Part shown: one piece after another, positions 1 to 7,748 of the stretch
Layout of the letters: every line of letters starts with the position of its first letter
Position numbering within the stretch: the stretch's first letter is position 1
NCBI RefSeq assembly: GCF_001424705.1
Contig: NZ_LMRA01000002.1
Location: 1-64,000 of the forward strand
Length of the DNA stretch: 64,000 bases
Direction of reading: 5' to 3'
DNA from: Methylobacterium sp. Leaf465
Lineage (GTDB): Bacteria > Pseudomonadota > Alphaproteobacteria > Rhizobiales > Beijerinckiaceae
Made by a program: the position numbers and the translations under genes
The notes under the pieces: model-generated
Seen by the model: the letters and a program-made list of their open reading frames with translations, nothing else
Database searches by the model: none
What the model was told of the DNA's origin: nothing

Positions 1-231
1 AAGCTGCCGGTTCCCGACAACATCACCCTCTTGTCCCTGCCGGCGCGCTCACCCGAACTCAACCCGGTCGAGAACCTCTGGCAGTTCATGCGGGACAACT
101 GGCTCGGAAACCGGATCTTCCAATCCTACGACGACATCCTCGATCACTGCTGCGACGCCTGGAACAAGATCATCGCCCAACCCTGGCGCCTCATGTCCAT
201 CGGACTGCGCCGATGGGCCCATGCGTTCTGA
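1..231 (+). CDS. IS630-family transposase, C-terminal part (cut by window start)
   Basis: The frame is open from base 1 to the TGA at 229-231, so the gene starts outside the window and only about 76 C-terminal residues are visible. The stretch SPELNPVENLW is the hallmark of the last block of the DDE catalytic domain of IS630/Tc1-type transposases, and its glutamate is the third acidic catalytic residue. The tail, with several tryptophans, is also typical. No terminal inverted repeat could be defined after the stop, so the right end of the element is not placed. It borders the RTX gene and marks the start of an accessory segment rich in IS remnants. Confidence 0.85.
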   Translation, partial: KLPVPDNITLLSLPARSPELNPVENLWQFMRDNWLGNRIFQSYDDILDHCCDAWNKIIAQPWRLMSIGLRRWAHAF

Positions 232-269
232 TCAGTGAGGATTGGTATGAGTCCCAAAGGTCTTCCTTT

Positions 270-2240
270 TTAGGCGTAAAGCCCAACATCTGTCGGCATA
301 TGAACAGTGAAGGCCTTGCCTTCGGAGATCCATCCAGGGCCAGCCGCTCCCTGATTGATGCTGGCGGTCTCTTCGGAAGATGCCGAGAAGTGATGCTGAC
401 CCGTCTGGGTATTATAGAAGCGATCAAGTGTCAGGTGTCCTGGCCCAGCCACATCGTTGTATGCTGCGAACGCTACGCCTTCGTAGGTATAATTGGGAAT
501 CGTCGCTAGGATGACGTCGCGCTCCGCGACACTGTCCGTCAGGAAGTGCGTTCCCCCCTTCGTATCGAAGAAACGGAAAACGTTGTGGGTATCCGGACCC
601 TTATCGGGTGTTGACCACGCTGCACCCTCGTAATTGAACGTTGGCATGCTTGACTGGATTTGCGCTTTCTCGACTGCGCTTGCCGTGTAGAAATGATTGC
701 CAGTCTGTGTGTCGAAGAAGCGAAAGATTGGACTCAGATGCTCGGGGGCAGCCAAGGCTAAAGCCGCCGGGTAGCTTTGAGCGACTGTCGAAGCTTGCGG
801 CGACGCCGTCGGTTGGACTGATATGGGAGCCTGGACCGGCGCCGTGACCAAATCGGCGTTGTGGACCAAAATGAAATCGCTGGTGCCAACGGCGATCTTG
901 CCGGTGAGTTCGATTTTCAGATCGGCCTTCAGGTTGCCATCTGCATCGACTTCGATCACTGTCGTCGTGCTGGCGTAGGTAGAGCGGAACTGCCAAGCAT
1001 GGCCGGTGAAGCTCTCGGAATCAAGCCATTGCCAGTCGGCGAACGCCTTGGGCGCACCGGCGATGGAGGCCAGATCGATCCGGTCCTGACCCTGAACGAA
1101 ATCTCCGATGCGGTCGATGCCATCGTCCGACAGGAATTTGTACACGAAGATATCGTTCCCGATACCGCCAGTGATGAAATCTCGCCCGCCGCCGCCCGCG
1201 ATGACATCGTCGCCGTCCCCGCCTTCGATATAGTTGGAGTCGCTGCCGCCGATGATGTAGTCGTTCTTCGCAGTTCCTTTGATCGCGGCCCCCGGCGCGC
1301 TTGCGGAAATCATATTAAGAGTCAATGGGTCGGGCAGAGATCCGGCTGCTTCGAGGCCCGGTGTCGCAGGTCCTCCGGTGGCGTGAAGGTTGTTGGCATA
1401 GACCATATCCTTGGGGCGAGAACTCTGCTCGAGCTCGCCGTATTTGCCGTAATCGACGACGTTACCGGTGATCCTCACGCTGCTCACCGAACCGACCTGG
1501 GCGGCGGTGTGGGTCTGGGTCGCGCCGTCAGATACGAGGATGCTGTAGCTGCCCCCTAGAATGATATTGTTCTTGACCAGAACGTCCGAAACGTTGCCCA
1601 TCTCACCGGTGATACGAACGGCATTGTTTGTTTCGGCTGGCGCATCCTCACGGGAACGCCAATCAATGACGTTCTCGGAGATCACGACTGGGCTGATGGT
1701 CTTGCCGATCCAGATCGCGTCCGCGTGTGCGCCAGTCGTATATGCCCCCCCGGCAAAGTAGTTCGCGCTGATTGTTCCGCTCTGAATGGAAACTGCATCA
1801 GAAGGCGCATCAAGGAACGTGTTATGGGTGAGAATTGTATTTTCGCCACGCGAGGTAATAAAATCGACATAACCGACCTTGCTGATCTTCAGGCCGTCGA
1901 ATGTCGATTGATCGACCGTAAGGTTCTTTGTCCCGGGAAATGCATTGATCGCGTAAATACCGGCTGACGCGTCAAAATACGAATTCTTGATGGTAATGTT
2001 GTCGGCTTGGATGTTTATGGAAACACCACGGAAGTCATAGCCATCTAGAATGAGGCCAGGCTTTGTGATGGACAGAACATTTAGGTCTTTGTTGTAGTAT
2101 GCGCCATCAATCGACACCAAATATTTAAAACTCTTCGTTTGTACGACGCCAGTGAGGGCGCCAATCTTTGTATGAAAAGCGCCCACACCCGTTATATCAG
2201 ATATTTTTGCAATTGCAGCGACGTCATTCGCGCTAAGCAT
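270..2240 (-). CDS. RTX calcium-binding protein with parallel beta-helix and DUF5648-type repeats
   Basis: A 656-residue protein, probably secreted. Residues about 60-290 have the short hydrophobic periodicity of a right-handed parallel beta-helix (NNIILGG, SENVIDW-type turns). Residues about 322-372 carry RTX nonapeptides (GGDGDDVIAGGGG, GGIGNDIFVYKF), which bind calcium and usually mark type I secretion substrates. Residues about 502-650 hold three copies, about 50 residues apart, of a block around FRFFDTxxGxHF, the DUF5648 repeat. There is no N-terminal signal peptide, as expected for type I export, but no exporter genes are nearby. The ATG at 2240 follows AGGT only weakly. GC is lower than in the rest of the window, which suggests acquisition. 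Substrate and role (surface polysaccharide binding or lyase, or adhesion) cannot be decided. Confidence 0.8.
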   Translation of the reverse strand: MLSANDVAAIAKISDITGVGAFHTKIGALTGVVQTKSFKYLVSIDGAYYNKDLNVLSITKPGLILDGYDFRGVSINIQADNITIKNSYFDASAGIYAINAFPGTKNLTVDQSTFDGLKISKVGYVDFITSRGENTILTHNTFLDAPSDAVSIQSGTISANYFAGGAYTTGAHADAIWIGKTISPVVISENVIDWRSREDAPAETNNAVRITGEMGNVSDVLVKNNIILGGSYSILVSDGATQTHTAAQVGSVSSVRITGNVVDYGKYGELEQSSRPKDMVYANNLHATGGPATPGLEAAGSLPDPLTLNMISASAPGAAIKGTAKNDYIIGGSDSNYIEGGDGDDVIAGGGGRDFITGGIGNDIFVYKFLSDDGIDRIGDFVQGQDRIDLASIAGAPKAFADWQWLDSESFTGHAWQFRSTYASTTTVIEVDADGNLKADLKIELTGKIAVGTSDFILVHNADLVTAPVQAPISVQPTASPQASTVAQSYPAALALAAPEHLSPIFRFFDTQTGNHFYTASAVEKAQIQSSMPTFNYEGAAWSTPDKGPDTHNVFRFFDTKGGTHFLTDSVAERDVILATIPNYTYEGVAFAAYNDVAGPGHLTLDRFYNTQTGQHHFSASSEETASINQGAAGPGWISEGKAFTVHMPTDVGLYA

Positions 2241-2750
2241 AAATTTACCTGATTAATCTATCGCCGGATCGCTCAATGTTTGAGTATTTATCATTGAAGT
2301 TAAGTTTTAAAGTGACGTTAAAGGAATTGGTTAAGTTTTTTGTTGGTTGCTGCTTTTATCGTCGAGGAAATAATTGCGCCGATCATAATCAGGCCCGCTG
2401 ATGTGGGTCGCGGGCAGATCGCTTGTTTCATGGAGAAAGGTCAGGGTCTGCTATCCATCCTGAGCGGTCATTCAAGCCCCCTTCACCAGCATCTCTTGCA
2501 AGGGCTACACGCGCATCCCACGCATAGCTCAATGATGTCGGGTATCCGGTGGTTCTCTCTGCGGAAGCAGCCGTGCCGTGCTATGGTTTCAATCAATGTG
2601 GGTTCCATCAGTACCTGTTTTGACGGTGGTAAGTACGCGATCCTCTTTGTCACGGGGCTGAGCTCATATTTGCTCATCAACCTCGCGAGGCTTATTGTAT
2701 CGCCTTAAGGGTCTTCTGAACGTTCACGACCTGTGAGTAGGAGCTATGCG
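2241..2750. other. Low-GC gap without a convincing gene
   Basis: About 510 bases between the divergent RTX gene and the small secreted protein. The first 100 bases upstream of the RTX start are strongly AT-rich and probably hold its promoter, but I cannot fix the hexamers. Open frames inside (2340-2708 on plus, 2483-2680 on minus) look like chance or decayed sequence, with no recognisable domain or ribosome-binding site. Confidence 0.5.
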
Positions 2751-3110
2751 TTGAGGGCGACCCGATTGTTGAACATAGCAGCGCTGGGCAGCATGCTTGG
2801 CTTACCTCCAGCTGTCGCTCATTCAAGTATGCGCCAATTCCTTGAAGGTCGTTGGGTAGGCGACGGTGTTGAAATTCGTGTAGATCAAGACGCAGTTCAA
2901 GCAAACGACAGCCCAGATAAGCCATTCGAATGGAGTGCTCTGAATGTACTTGATGTAAATGGAAATATGATCGTCTTTGATATCGGTAAGCGCCGGTACG
3001 TTGGCTTGCTTGATGGCGAGCAGATGACAGTTACGATTGCGGGATCAACGGGCTCATATGTGCTGAAAAAAATACATCCTCTATCGATATTTAAGAATAC
3101 GCCTTATTGA
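2751..3110 (+). CDS. Small secreted protein of unknown function
   Basis: A 119-residue protein if it starts at TTG 2751. That start is chosen because AGGAG lies at 2739-2743, seven bases ahead, and gives a proper signal peptide (basic MRATR, hydrophobic core, cleavage after PAVA near residue 23). A GTG at 2733 in the same frame is possible but overlaps the ribosome-binding site. The mature part (about 96 residues) has alternating beta-type stretches (GRWVGDGVEIRV, RRYVGLLDGEQMTVTI), like small periplasmic lipocalin-like or DUF-type proteins. No family was recognised. Codon use and GC are lower than in the bulk of the window, in line with its place in the accessory segment. Confidence 0.6.
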   Translation: MRATRLLNIAALGSMLGLPPAVAHSSMRQFLEGRWVGDGVEIRVDQDAVQANDSPDKPFEWSALNVLDVNGNMIVFDIGKRRYVGLLDGEQMTVTIAGSTGSYVLKKIHPLSIFKNTPY

Positions 3111-3505
3111 ATTGGTATTTCACTCGCAATATTTCAATAAATTTGTCTAAATCTGGGATTACTTTGCTTATAAATTATTAGGCTCATCCGCTCAGTTTGT
3201 GCCTTCTTTATAGAATCGGTCTATAATATGTCATGCAATCGCTGTTAATCTGATGCGCCGGCTTTCGTTGGCTTCGTCAGCAGCTGCGTTTGAAGGGTGT
3301 GCAGTGCCACAAGGGTATCTCCGTGGGGCGTGATCAGCCCTTGAACCTGGACCGTGTCCTGCCCCTGCAGAACCGTCCCAGGACCCTAGAAACCTGCGCA
3401 TTTGAGCGTGTTTCCGCCTCGATGACGAAACCGTTGATCCCCATGACCGCGTCGGTCCATTCCGTCTTCACGGGTCGTGCTCCTCACGTTGCGATGCTTT
3501 TTGGA
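3111..3505. other. Gap with decayed sequence
   Basis: Nearly 400 bases. The first 120 are AT-rich and follow the small secreted gene. From about 3250 the GC content rises. On the minus strand a short stretch (about 3245-3380) reads as a plausible protein tail but is bounded by an in-frame stop and has no start, so it looks like debris. No gene is called. Confidence 0.45.
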
Positions 3506-3787
3506 TCAGTTCCTCCGATCCGCCTCTTCTCTCTCGAAAACCACTTTGGCCATGATGTTCGATTTTTTGAACCCATGTTACCTGATCCAGGCCTGCCACT
3601 CGCGGTCGATGATGCGAACCACATTTGGCAGGCTCTTGGCGCCCGACCGGCTGCGTTCTTAGACCTTGACCATGCCGAGGTACCGAGCTTGCCGGATTGC
3701 ATTCTGGACTGTTGTGCGGGACACCCTGGCACGGGCTGCAATGGCATCGAGACAGAGGGCGCAGACTTGGGGCGCCTTAGGGCGCCA
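3506..3787 (-). pseudogene. Helix-turn-helix protein remnant with in-frame stops
   Basis: On the minus strand the frame reads a winged or simple HTH segment (LDAIAARARVSRTTVQNAIR, about 3760-3690). It then hits TAA at 3659-3661, continues with KSLPNVVRIIDREWQAWIR to a second TAA at 3578-3580, and closes at TGA 3506-3508. The part after the first stop keeps the sense of a DNA-binding protein found in many copies in Methylobacterium, so the stops look like nonsense mutations in a once intact gene. Its 5' end is missing and is replaced by the metallophosphoesterase remnant, joined in the same frame at about 3788. Confidence 0.6.
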
Positions 3788-4012
3788 CGATCCGTAATCA
3801 CCCAGTAGAACAGTGACATCCGGCTTGGGCGCGTTGGTGCGTGCAACGACAGCGAGTAGATCCGCTTCATTCATGTTGCGCGGATGGGCGTGGAAGTCGG
3901 TCAGGACCGCAATGCGGAGCTTTTGCCCGACCGGCCAGTTGGCTGGCGTGAAGGAGTAACGGGTTAAGCCGCGTCGGTTCGGCTCAACGGCAGTCGCATA
4001 GCCGGCCAGGCT
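3788..4012 (-). pseudogene. Metallophosphoesterase N-terminal remnant
   Basis: A minus-strand segment reading AGYATAVEPNRRGLTRYSFT, then GQKLRIAVLTDFHAHPRNM and PKPDVTVLLGDYGS. LTDFHAH corresponds to the first metal-binding motif (usually D-x-H) and LLGDYG to the second (GDY/GDN) of membrane-anchored calcineurin-like phosphoesterases related to YkuE. The metal motif GNHD and the final His motifs are absent, because the frame passes straight into an HTH remnant after LGDYGS. The family is normally about 270-320 residues and only about 75 are left. The open frame upstream (to 4195) has no family resemblance. This is a truncated, recombined gene rather than a working enzyme. Confidence 0.6.
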
Positions 4013-4197
4013 CGGGGGGCTGTAGCAGTGAGTGCCGCTGCGAGGGAGGTTCGAGACAGGATCAAGTGCCGTGTGATCATGGAAGAAAATAGCTCCTCGC
4101 CCCTGCAAGCATGATGGCAACTTGCGTTGTCGAGCCACTTTAAAATGTGTGGTTCGCCCTACACCACGCAGGTCAGTGAGCTGCCGACCGCGCATTG

Positions 4198-4422
4198 TTA
4201 GGAAGTAAGAGGATAGAAGTGATGAAAAACGCGATGCCTATCCATCTCGAGAATGCCGTGATCTCTTTTGATCGACCACACAACGCACCCTCTTTCGAGA
4301 AGATCTCCTGCAATGGAGAGGGCTTCTTCTTCGCCTTTTAAGGCAAGATGAATCTGGACGCTCGACTCGGCTTCAGAGCTGCCAGCCTCCGAGGCTTCGC
4401 TCCACTCAATGGTCCAAGACAT
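4198..4422 (-). CDS. Conserved-looking small protein, unknown function
   Basis: A 74-residue protein starting MSWTIEWSEASEAG. The ATG at 4422 is preceded by a near-perfect AGGAGG six bases away, a strong reason to prefer it over the upstream in-frame start at 4470. The sequence is acidic in its first half (SEAESSVQ), followed by an amphipathic helix (EEEALSIAGDLLERG) and a basic tail (IKRDHGILEMDRHRV). This layout is seen in small stand-alone proteins of the group. No domain was recognised. It sits between two decayed elements but keeps an intact frame and translation signal, so it is probably expressed. Confidence 0.55.
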   Translation of the reverse strand: MSWTIEWSEASEAGSSEAESSVQIHLALKGEEEALSIAGDLLERGCVVWSIKRDHGILEMDRHRVFHHFYPLTS

Positions 4423-4638
4423 CGGTCGCCTCCTGATTTGAACTAATGATTCCACCGGATTTCCGGTCAAAGCAACAAGCTAATCTGCGTAACTTCTCAC
4501 CGACTTGCTGGCCGGACGAGCAGGATTGCGGTGCGAACGGCGACGCGTTTCAGATGGTCGGTGGCCTCTTTGTTCGCGACGGTCACCTTCGGGGCGTGTC
4601 GCAAGCTTGGACATATGGCATGGAAGGGACTCTACCGT

Positions 4639-4654
4639 CCCCCCCCCCCCCCCC
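4639..4654. repeat. 16-base poly-C homopolymer
   Basis: An uninterrupted run of 16 C on the plus strand at the end of the IS5-type remnant. Runs this long are rare and slip-prone. It could be natural, or its length could be a sequencing or assembly uncertainty. Confidence 0.9.
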
Positions 4655-4934
4655 AGCCGTCGAACGAGGATCATGAGGGCAACAGCGAGGAGGAAGGCTT
4701 GAGCGGAAGAGAGGGTCGCTTTGGGGATTTTCCACAGGCGGCGGATGCGGCTGATCCACCCGAAGAAGCGCTCGACCACCACCGGCGCGGATGCACGGCG
4801 AAGCCGACCTGATCCAGAGGCTTGCGCACGATCCGGACGGTGACGATCGAGGCGGCCCGCGGGTGCCCGGCGACGCCGTTGGCCGCCCGTCTTCCCGGCG
4901 AGGGATCGGTTCGTGCGGCGCGGACGTTCCCCAT
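4654..4934 (-). pseudogene. IS5-family transposase C-terminal remnant, frameshifted
   Basis: On the minus strand, one frame (4934 to about 4780) reads IVTVRIVRKPLDQVGFAVHP followed by RRW. A different frame (about 4779 to 4654) continues with VVERFFGWISRIRRLWK and ALMILVRRL. Together these match the last part of IS5/IS1031-type DDE transposases, where HPRRWVVERFFGW contains the catalytic glutamate. A one-base slip near 4780 separates the halves, and the N-terminal two thirds are missing. The remnant ends exactly at a run of 16 C (4639-4654). No terminal repeats were found. Confidence 0.75.
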
Positions 4935-4961
4935 GGTGCGTCACAGCATGAGGATGCCGCG

Positions 4962-5216
4962 ATGTCATTGCTGCTCGAAGCCGCCGAAGACCTGGACGCG
5001 ATGGCGAAGGCGGCGCGCGAGGCCATCGATCGGCGCCTGCGCCTCCTCCAGGGTGAGGATGCCGGGCGCTTCTGGTCCGCCGTGGCGAGGCTCTACGCCC
5101 GGGGCCTGCCGGAGATCGCGGCCGCCGCGCCGGTGCGGCGCGCGGAGATCACATCGACTCCAGACCGTACCCTGCCAGGAGCGCCGCCCGCCTGCCGCGC
5201 AGCGCCAGCGCTTTGA
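4962..5216 (+). CDS. Small helical protein, unknown function
   Basis: An 84-residue frame from ATG 4962 (MSLLLEAAEDLDAMAK). The first 60 residues form a convincing amphipathic helix pair rich in Ala, Glu and Arg (AAREAIDRRLRLLQGEDAGR, then FWSAVARLYARGLPEIAAAA). The last 25 are proline-rich and look less conserved. Upstream there is only a weak AGGATG. Its 3' end overlaps by 68 bases the 3' end of the convergent gene at 5149-5400. If only one of the pair is real, the minus-strand gene is somewhat favoured by its composition to the end. No family was recognised. Confidence 0.45.
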   Translation: MSLLLEAAEDLDAMAKAAREAIDRRLRLLQGEDAGRFWSAVARLYARGLPEIAAAAPVRRAEITSTPDRTLPGAPPACRAAPAL

Positions 5217-5400
5217 TGGCATGGTTGCGGCTCGTCGTGAGGATCGCGGCCGCCGTCTCCGGTTGCGCGTCGCGCATCGTGTCGGCCAGTGCGGCGAGCT
5301 CCGACGCGGCCGCTTCCTCCGCCGCGATGCCCGCCCGGAGGGTATCGAGCACGGCCTGCACCATGGGAATGACCTGCGGGTACCGAACCTCATCTCTCAT
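5149..5400 (-). CDS. Small helical protein, unknown function
   Basis: An 83-residue frame from ATG 5400 (MRDEVRYPQVIPMVQ). It is predicted to be all-helical, with a regular heptad-like pattern (AGIAAEEAAASELAALADTM, then AAAILTTSRNHAIKALALRG). A purine-rich AAAGGGAC precedes the ATG. The opposite-strand gene 4962-5216 overlaps its tail. The two proteins share no visible similarity. No known domain was seen and the role is unknown. Confidence 0.5.
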   Translation of the reverse strand: MRDEVRYPQVIPMVQAVLDTLRAGIAAEEAAASELAALADTMRDAQPETAAAILTTSRNHAIKALALRGRRAALLAGYGLESM

Positions 5401-5977
5401 CCCAGGTCCCTTTCTGCCTGTGCCCCGTCGCGCGCCGTCCGGGAACGGACGCCCACGCGGTGCCTTCGATCGCACCTGATGCGCGACAGGGTAGCGCCCT
5501 GGGCTCATGGGGCAAGCGGGCGCGGGCGAGTTCAGGTGCCGCGCCCCGGTGGTGCGCCCTCCGGTCCGGCCGGATGCGGGGGGCCTTATGGCATCGCCGG
5601 GGCCGGGCCGCCTGTTGGGGGATCGCCGGTTTCGACGCGTGGGCCGCCACGACCTTCGCTGACCCCCGGCAGGACACGTCCTGCGGTGTCGCATGGGGAG
5701 CCGACGCCCCGCGACCACCTGCTCGGAGGGCGCGCTGGCGACGAGGCGCGGGTCGGTCGCGATCACAACCGCAAGAGCGCCGCCGCAATCAACCGGGATA
5801 AACCGCCCGATGGATCGGTGGAGATCGTCGAGGGACAGCACCCGCGTACGAAAACGGTTCGTGTCGCAGTTTTGCCGCAATGGTTGCCCGGCGCGGAACT
5901 TGAACCCAATTTTGGATAAACTTTGAAACGGTTCCGACGGGACCGCGTTACGGACACATCCACCTCTCACATCGGAC
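5401..5977. other. Gap without a supported gene
   Basis: About 580 bases of high-GC sequence upstream of the minus-strand gene ending at 5149 and the small plus-strand membrane peptide. Long open frames here are typical chance frames of GC-rich DNA (Arg/Pro/Ala-rich, no ribosome-binding site). I see no RNA gene, repeat or clear promoter. Confidence 0.4.
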
Positions 5978-6145
5978 ATGCTCATGGCGGAACAAGCCCT
6001 GGCCGCGACGGCAGACACCACGTCCGCAGAAGGCAAGCCCCCACGCGATTACCTGACCCCCATCGTTCTGGGGTCACTTGCCGTCTTGGAACTGGGATGG
6101 GTCGGGCTGTTGGGCTGGGGAGCGCTTTGGCTGATCGGCGCCTAG
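5978..6145 (+). CDS. Small single-span membrane peptide
   Basis: A 55-residue frame, ATG 5978 to TAG 6145, with a second in-frame ATG at 5984 (53 residues) that may be the true start. The first 30 residues are polar (AEQALAATADTTSAEGKPPR). They are followed by one strongly hydrophobic segment (DYLTPIVLGSLAVLELGWVG and LLGWGALWLIG) that can cross the membrane once, with the C-terminus ending right after it. This single tail-anchor design is common in small bacterial membrane proteins. The ribosome-binding site is weak. Function unknown. Confidence 0.5.
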   Translation: MLMAEQALAATADTTSAEGKPPRDYLTPIVLGSLAVLELGWVGLLGWGALWLIGA

Positions 6146-6607
6146 CTGCGCGGGCTGCTGGCGCTCAGCGGAGCAGGCTAACCGGCACTTCGTCGGGCCA
6201 GAGCGGTGCGCGGCCGGCCATCTCCAGCACGAGCGCGAAGCACGCAAGATGGATCGTGACGTAGGCGAACATGGCGTCTTGCGCTTCCTCTCCGCGCACG
6301 GACGGCACGGCTGCGGAGCATGCTGCTACGACCATGGGAAATGCGCAATGCGCGTTGTGGAATCGAATGTGCGAACGTGAAGGCTGTGCTTTTAAGACCA
6401 CCCTCGCACGCTTTTGATGGTGGATCGGCAGCCGATCGCACCGCGCGGGACTCACGTGACCGTGACCAAGACGCTGGCGGGACTCCGCCAGGACTCGCAG
6501 AGGCCTGGAACGGGGTGCCCGGCGAGACGCTGTTCCTGACGAGACCTGTCCTGGCCCGTCTCGGCCCCTGCTCCAAATCGATCGCGCGCCGGAGCGCTCC
6601 GCCGGCC
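6146..6607. other. Gap without a supported gene
   Basis: About 460 bases. A minus-strand frame near 6170-6340 (reading MFAYVTIHLACFALVLEMAG) has a hydrophobic stretch but no ribosome-binding site and a poor start, so it is not called. No repeats or RNA genes were seen. Confidence 0.4.
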
Positions 6608-6874
6608 TCAGTGCCGCGTACCGTCCGGCGGATCGGACAGGGGTTCGATCCCGAGGGCTTCGGTCAGGGGAAACTCCAGCACGATCTCTCCGGTCTGGTC
6701 CTCCACGAACAGCACCGCTCGCAGGAGCTGCGGGTCGCTGTCGGCGCCCTGGAGGAGCTGCCGGGCCAGGATCTGGGCCGCGGCCCAGGCGGCGTCCGGG
6801 CTCGACAGGTCCCGGCCGTCTGGGTCCACCACCACGTCGTCCCCGATATGCGTATGGAAGTAGTAGCGTGGCAT
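6608..6874 (-). CDS. DUF6894-type small protein
   Basis: An 88-residue protein starting MPRYYFHTHIGDDVVVDPDG. The opening (M-P-R-Y-Y/F-F-H) followed by D-x-x-G-x-x-L-x-S-x-D-A-A is the signature of the DUF6894 family, small cytoplasmic proteins present in many copies in Methylobacterium and Bradyrhizobium. The middle helix (AAWAAAQILARQLLQG) and the final strand (VLFVEDQTGEIVLEFPLTEA) complete the usual length. A GGGAG motif lies ahead of ATG 6874. Function unknown; members often occur alone, as here. Confidence 0.75.
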   Translation of the reverse strand: MPRYYFHTHIGDDVVVDPDGRDLSSPDAAWAAAQILARQLLQGADSDPQLLRAVLFVEDQTGEIVLEFPLTEALGIEPLSDPPDGTRH

Positions 6875-6969
6875 CGAAGCCGGCTCCCGTTCGGCGCGGT
6901 GACCCGCGCGCATGACCTGCGCGGGAAGATAGGGGCGCGCGGGCGGGCGGGGCAGGGGCGGGCTGGTCG

Positions 6970-7152
6970 CTAGCGCTTCTTGCCCAGTTCGGCCGCGATG
7001 TCCTTCGTCATCCGGCCGACCTTGCGGTGGGCGGCGGCGAGTTGGTCCTGGGTGACGCCCCAGCGCTTCATCCAGAACTCCACCGCCTTGCGCTCCGAGA
7101 GGTCGAGGCGATCCTTGTCGATGAAGCCGCGTTTGTCCTTGAGGCCAGCCAT
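6970..7152 (-). CDS. DUF3606-family small protein
   Basis: A 60-residue protein starting MAGLKDKRGFIDKDRLDLSE. The pattern D-x-x-R-I/L-D-L-x-E, then EVxFWxKRWGVTxDQL and a C-terminal basic helix is characteristic of DUF3606, a short family common in Rhizobiales. It is expected to be cytoplasmic. The tryptophan-containing helix followed by GVTQDQLAAAHRKVG resembles a small helix-turn-helix. The start at 7152 is preceded by GGGAACGGAC. The longer in-frame reading from 7239 adds only low-complexity sequence. Function is unknown; stress-related expression has been suggested for the family but is not shown here. Confidence 0.8.
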   Translation of the reverse strand: MAGLKDKRGFIDKDRLDLSERKAVEFWMKRWGVTQDQLAAAHRKVGRMTKDIAAELGKKR

Positions 7153-7225
7153 GTCCGTTCCCGTCCGCGCGGCCGCCGGGCGGCGCGGGACCGATATGGG
7201 GTGCCGGGCCGGCCGGGGCGAGCCT

Positions 7226-7249
7226 GCGGCGCGCGCCATCGCGCGCCGC
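7226..7249 (-). terminator. Hairpin after the secreted repeat peptide
   Basis: A perfect 10-bp stem (GCGGCGCGCG / CGCGCGCCGC) with a CCAT loop, nine bases beyond the stop of the gene 7258-7545. There is no T-run, so it may act as an attenuator or mRNA 3' stabiliser rather than a full intrinsic terminator. Confidence 0.5.
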
Positions 7250-7257
7250 GTCGCGGA

Positions 7258-7545
7258 TCAGCGGGTGGGCGCGCCGGTGCCCTTGCCCGCGGCACCCGGC
7301 GAGGCGCCGGATCCGGCATCGTTGGCGCCGGTGCTGTTGGAGGTGCCGGACCGGCTCTTGTCCCCGGTGGAGGGGCCGCTGCCGGCCGCGCCCGGGGAGG
7401 AGCCGGCGCCGGCATCGTTCGGGCCGGTGGAGTTCATGGTCCCGGACCGGGTGGTGCCGGAGCCGCCCTCGGCCGCGAGGGCGACCGAACCGAGGGCGAG
7501 GGTGCTGGCGAAGGTGCCGGCGAGGGCGAGTGCGAGGGCCTTCAT
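7258..7545 (-). CDS. Secreted Gly/Ser-rich peptide with internal repeat
   Basis: A 95-residue precursor. Residues 1-24 (MKALALALAGTFASTLALGS to AAE) are a clear signal peptide with cleavage near VALA. The mature part is almost entirely two copies of a unit of about 35 residues: SGTMNSTGPNDAGAGSSPG and SGTSNSTGANDAGSGASPG, each followed by AAG. GGGAG precedes the ATG at the right spacing. Such short periplasmic proteins rich in Ser, Gly, Asn and Thr are frequent in Methylobacterium, and no function is assigned. The upstream in-frame extension to 7800 is not coding-like. Confidence 0.7.
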   Translation of the reverse strand: MKALALALAGTFASTLALGSVALAAEGGSGTTRSGTMNSTGPNDAGAGSSPGAAGSGPSTGDKSRSGTSNSTGANDAGSGASPGAAGKGTGAPTR

Positions 7546-7748
7546 GGCGTTTCTCCCGAATGATTGGCGTGAAACACGCCTCGGGTAACGCCACGCTGAC
7601 GCCGATGGTTCTGGACGCGGCGGGGACGACACCAGGCCGCCGGGGCCCCATCGCTGCGGACGGGCCGGCATCCCGTCTGACGCCCCGCGCATCCGAGAGC
7701 CGCGGCTGTTCCTGTCCGCGCTGCAGGGTTTAAGGCGCAGGCGCCGGC

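Noticed and set aside
2340..2708. Possible 122-residue plus-strand gene in the low-GC gap
   Set aside because: No ribosome-binding site, no domain and mixed composition; probably chance or debris.
6178..6576. Minus-strand frames near 6165-6576
   Set aside because: One short hydrophobic stretch but no start signal or conservation clue; left as a gap.
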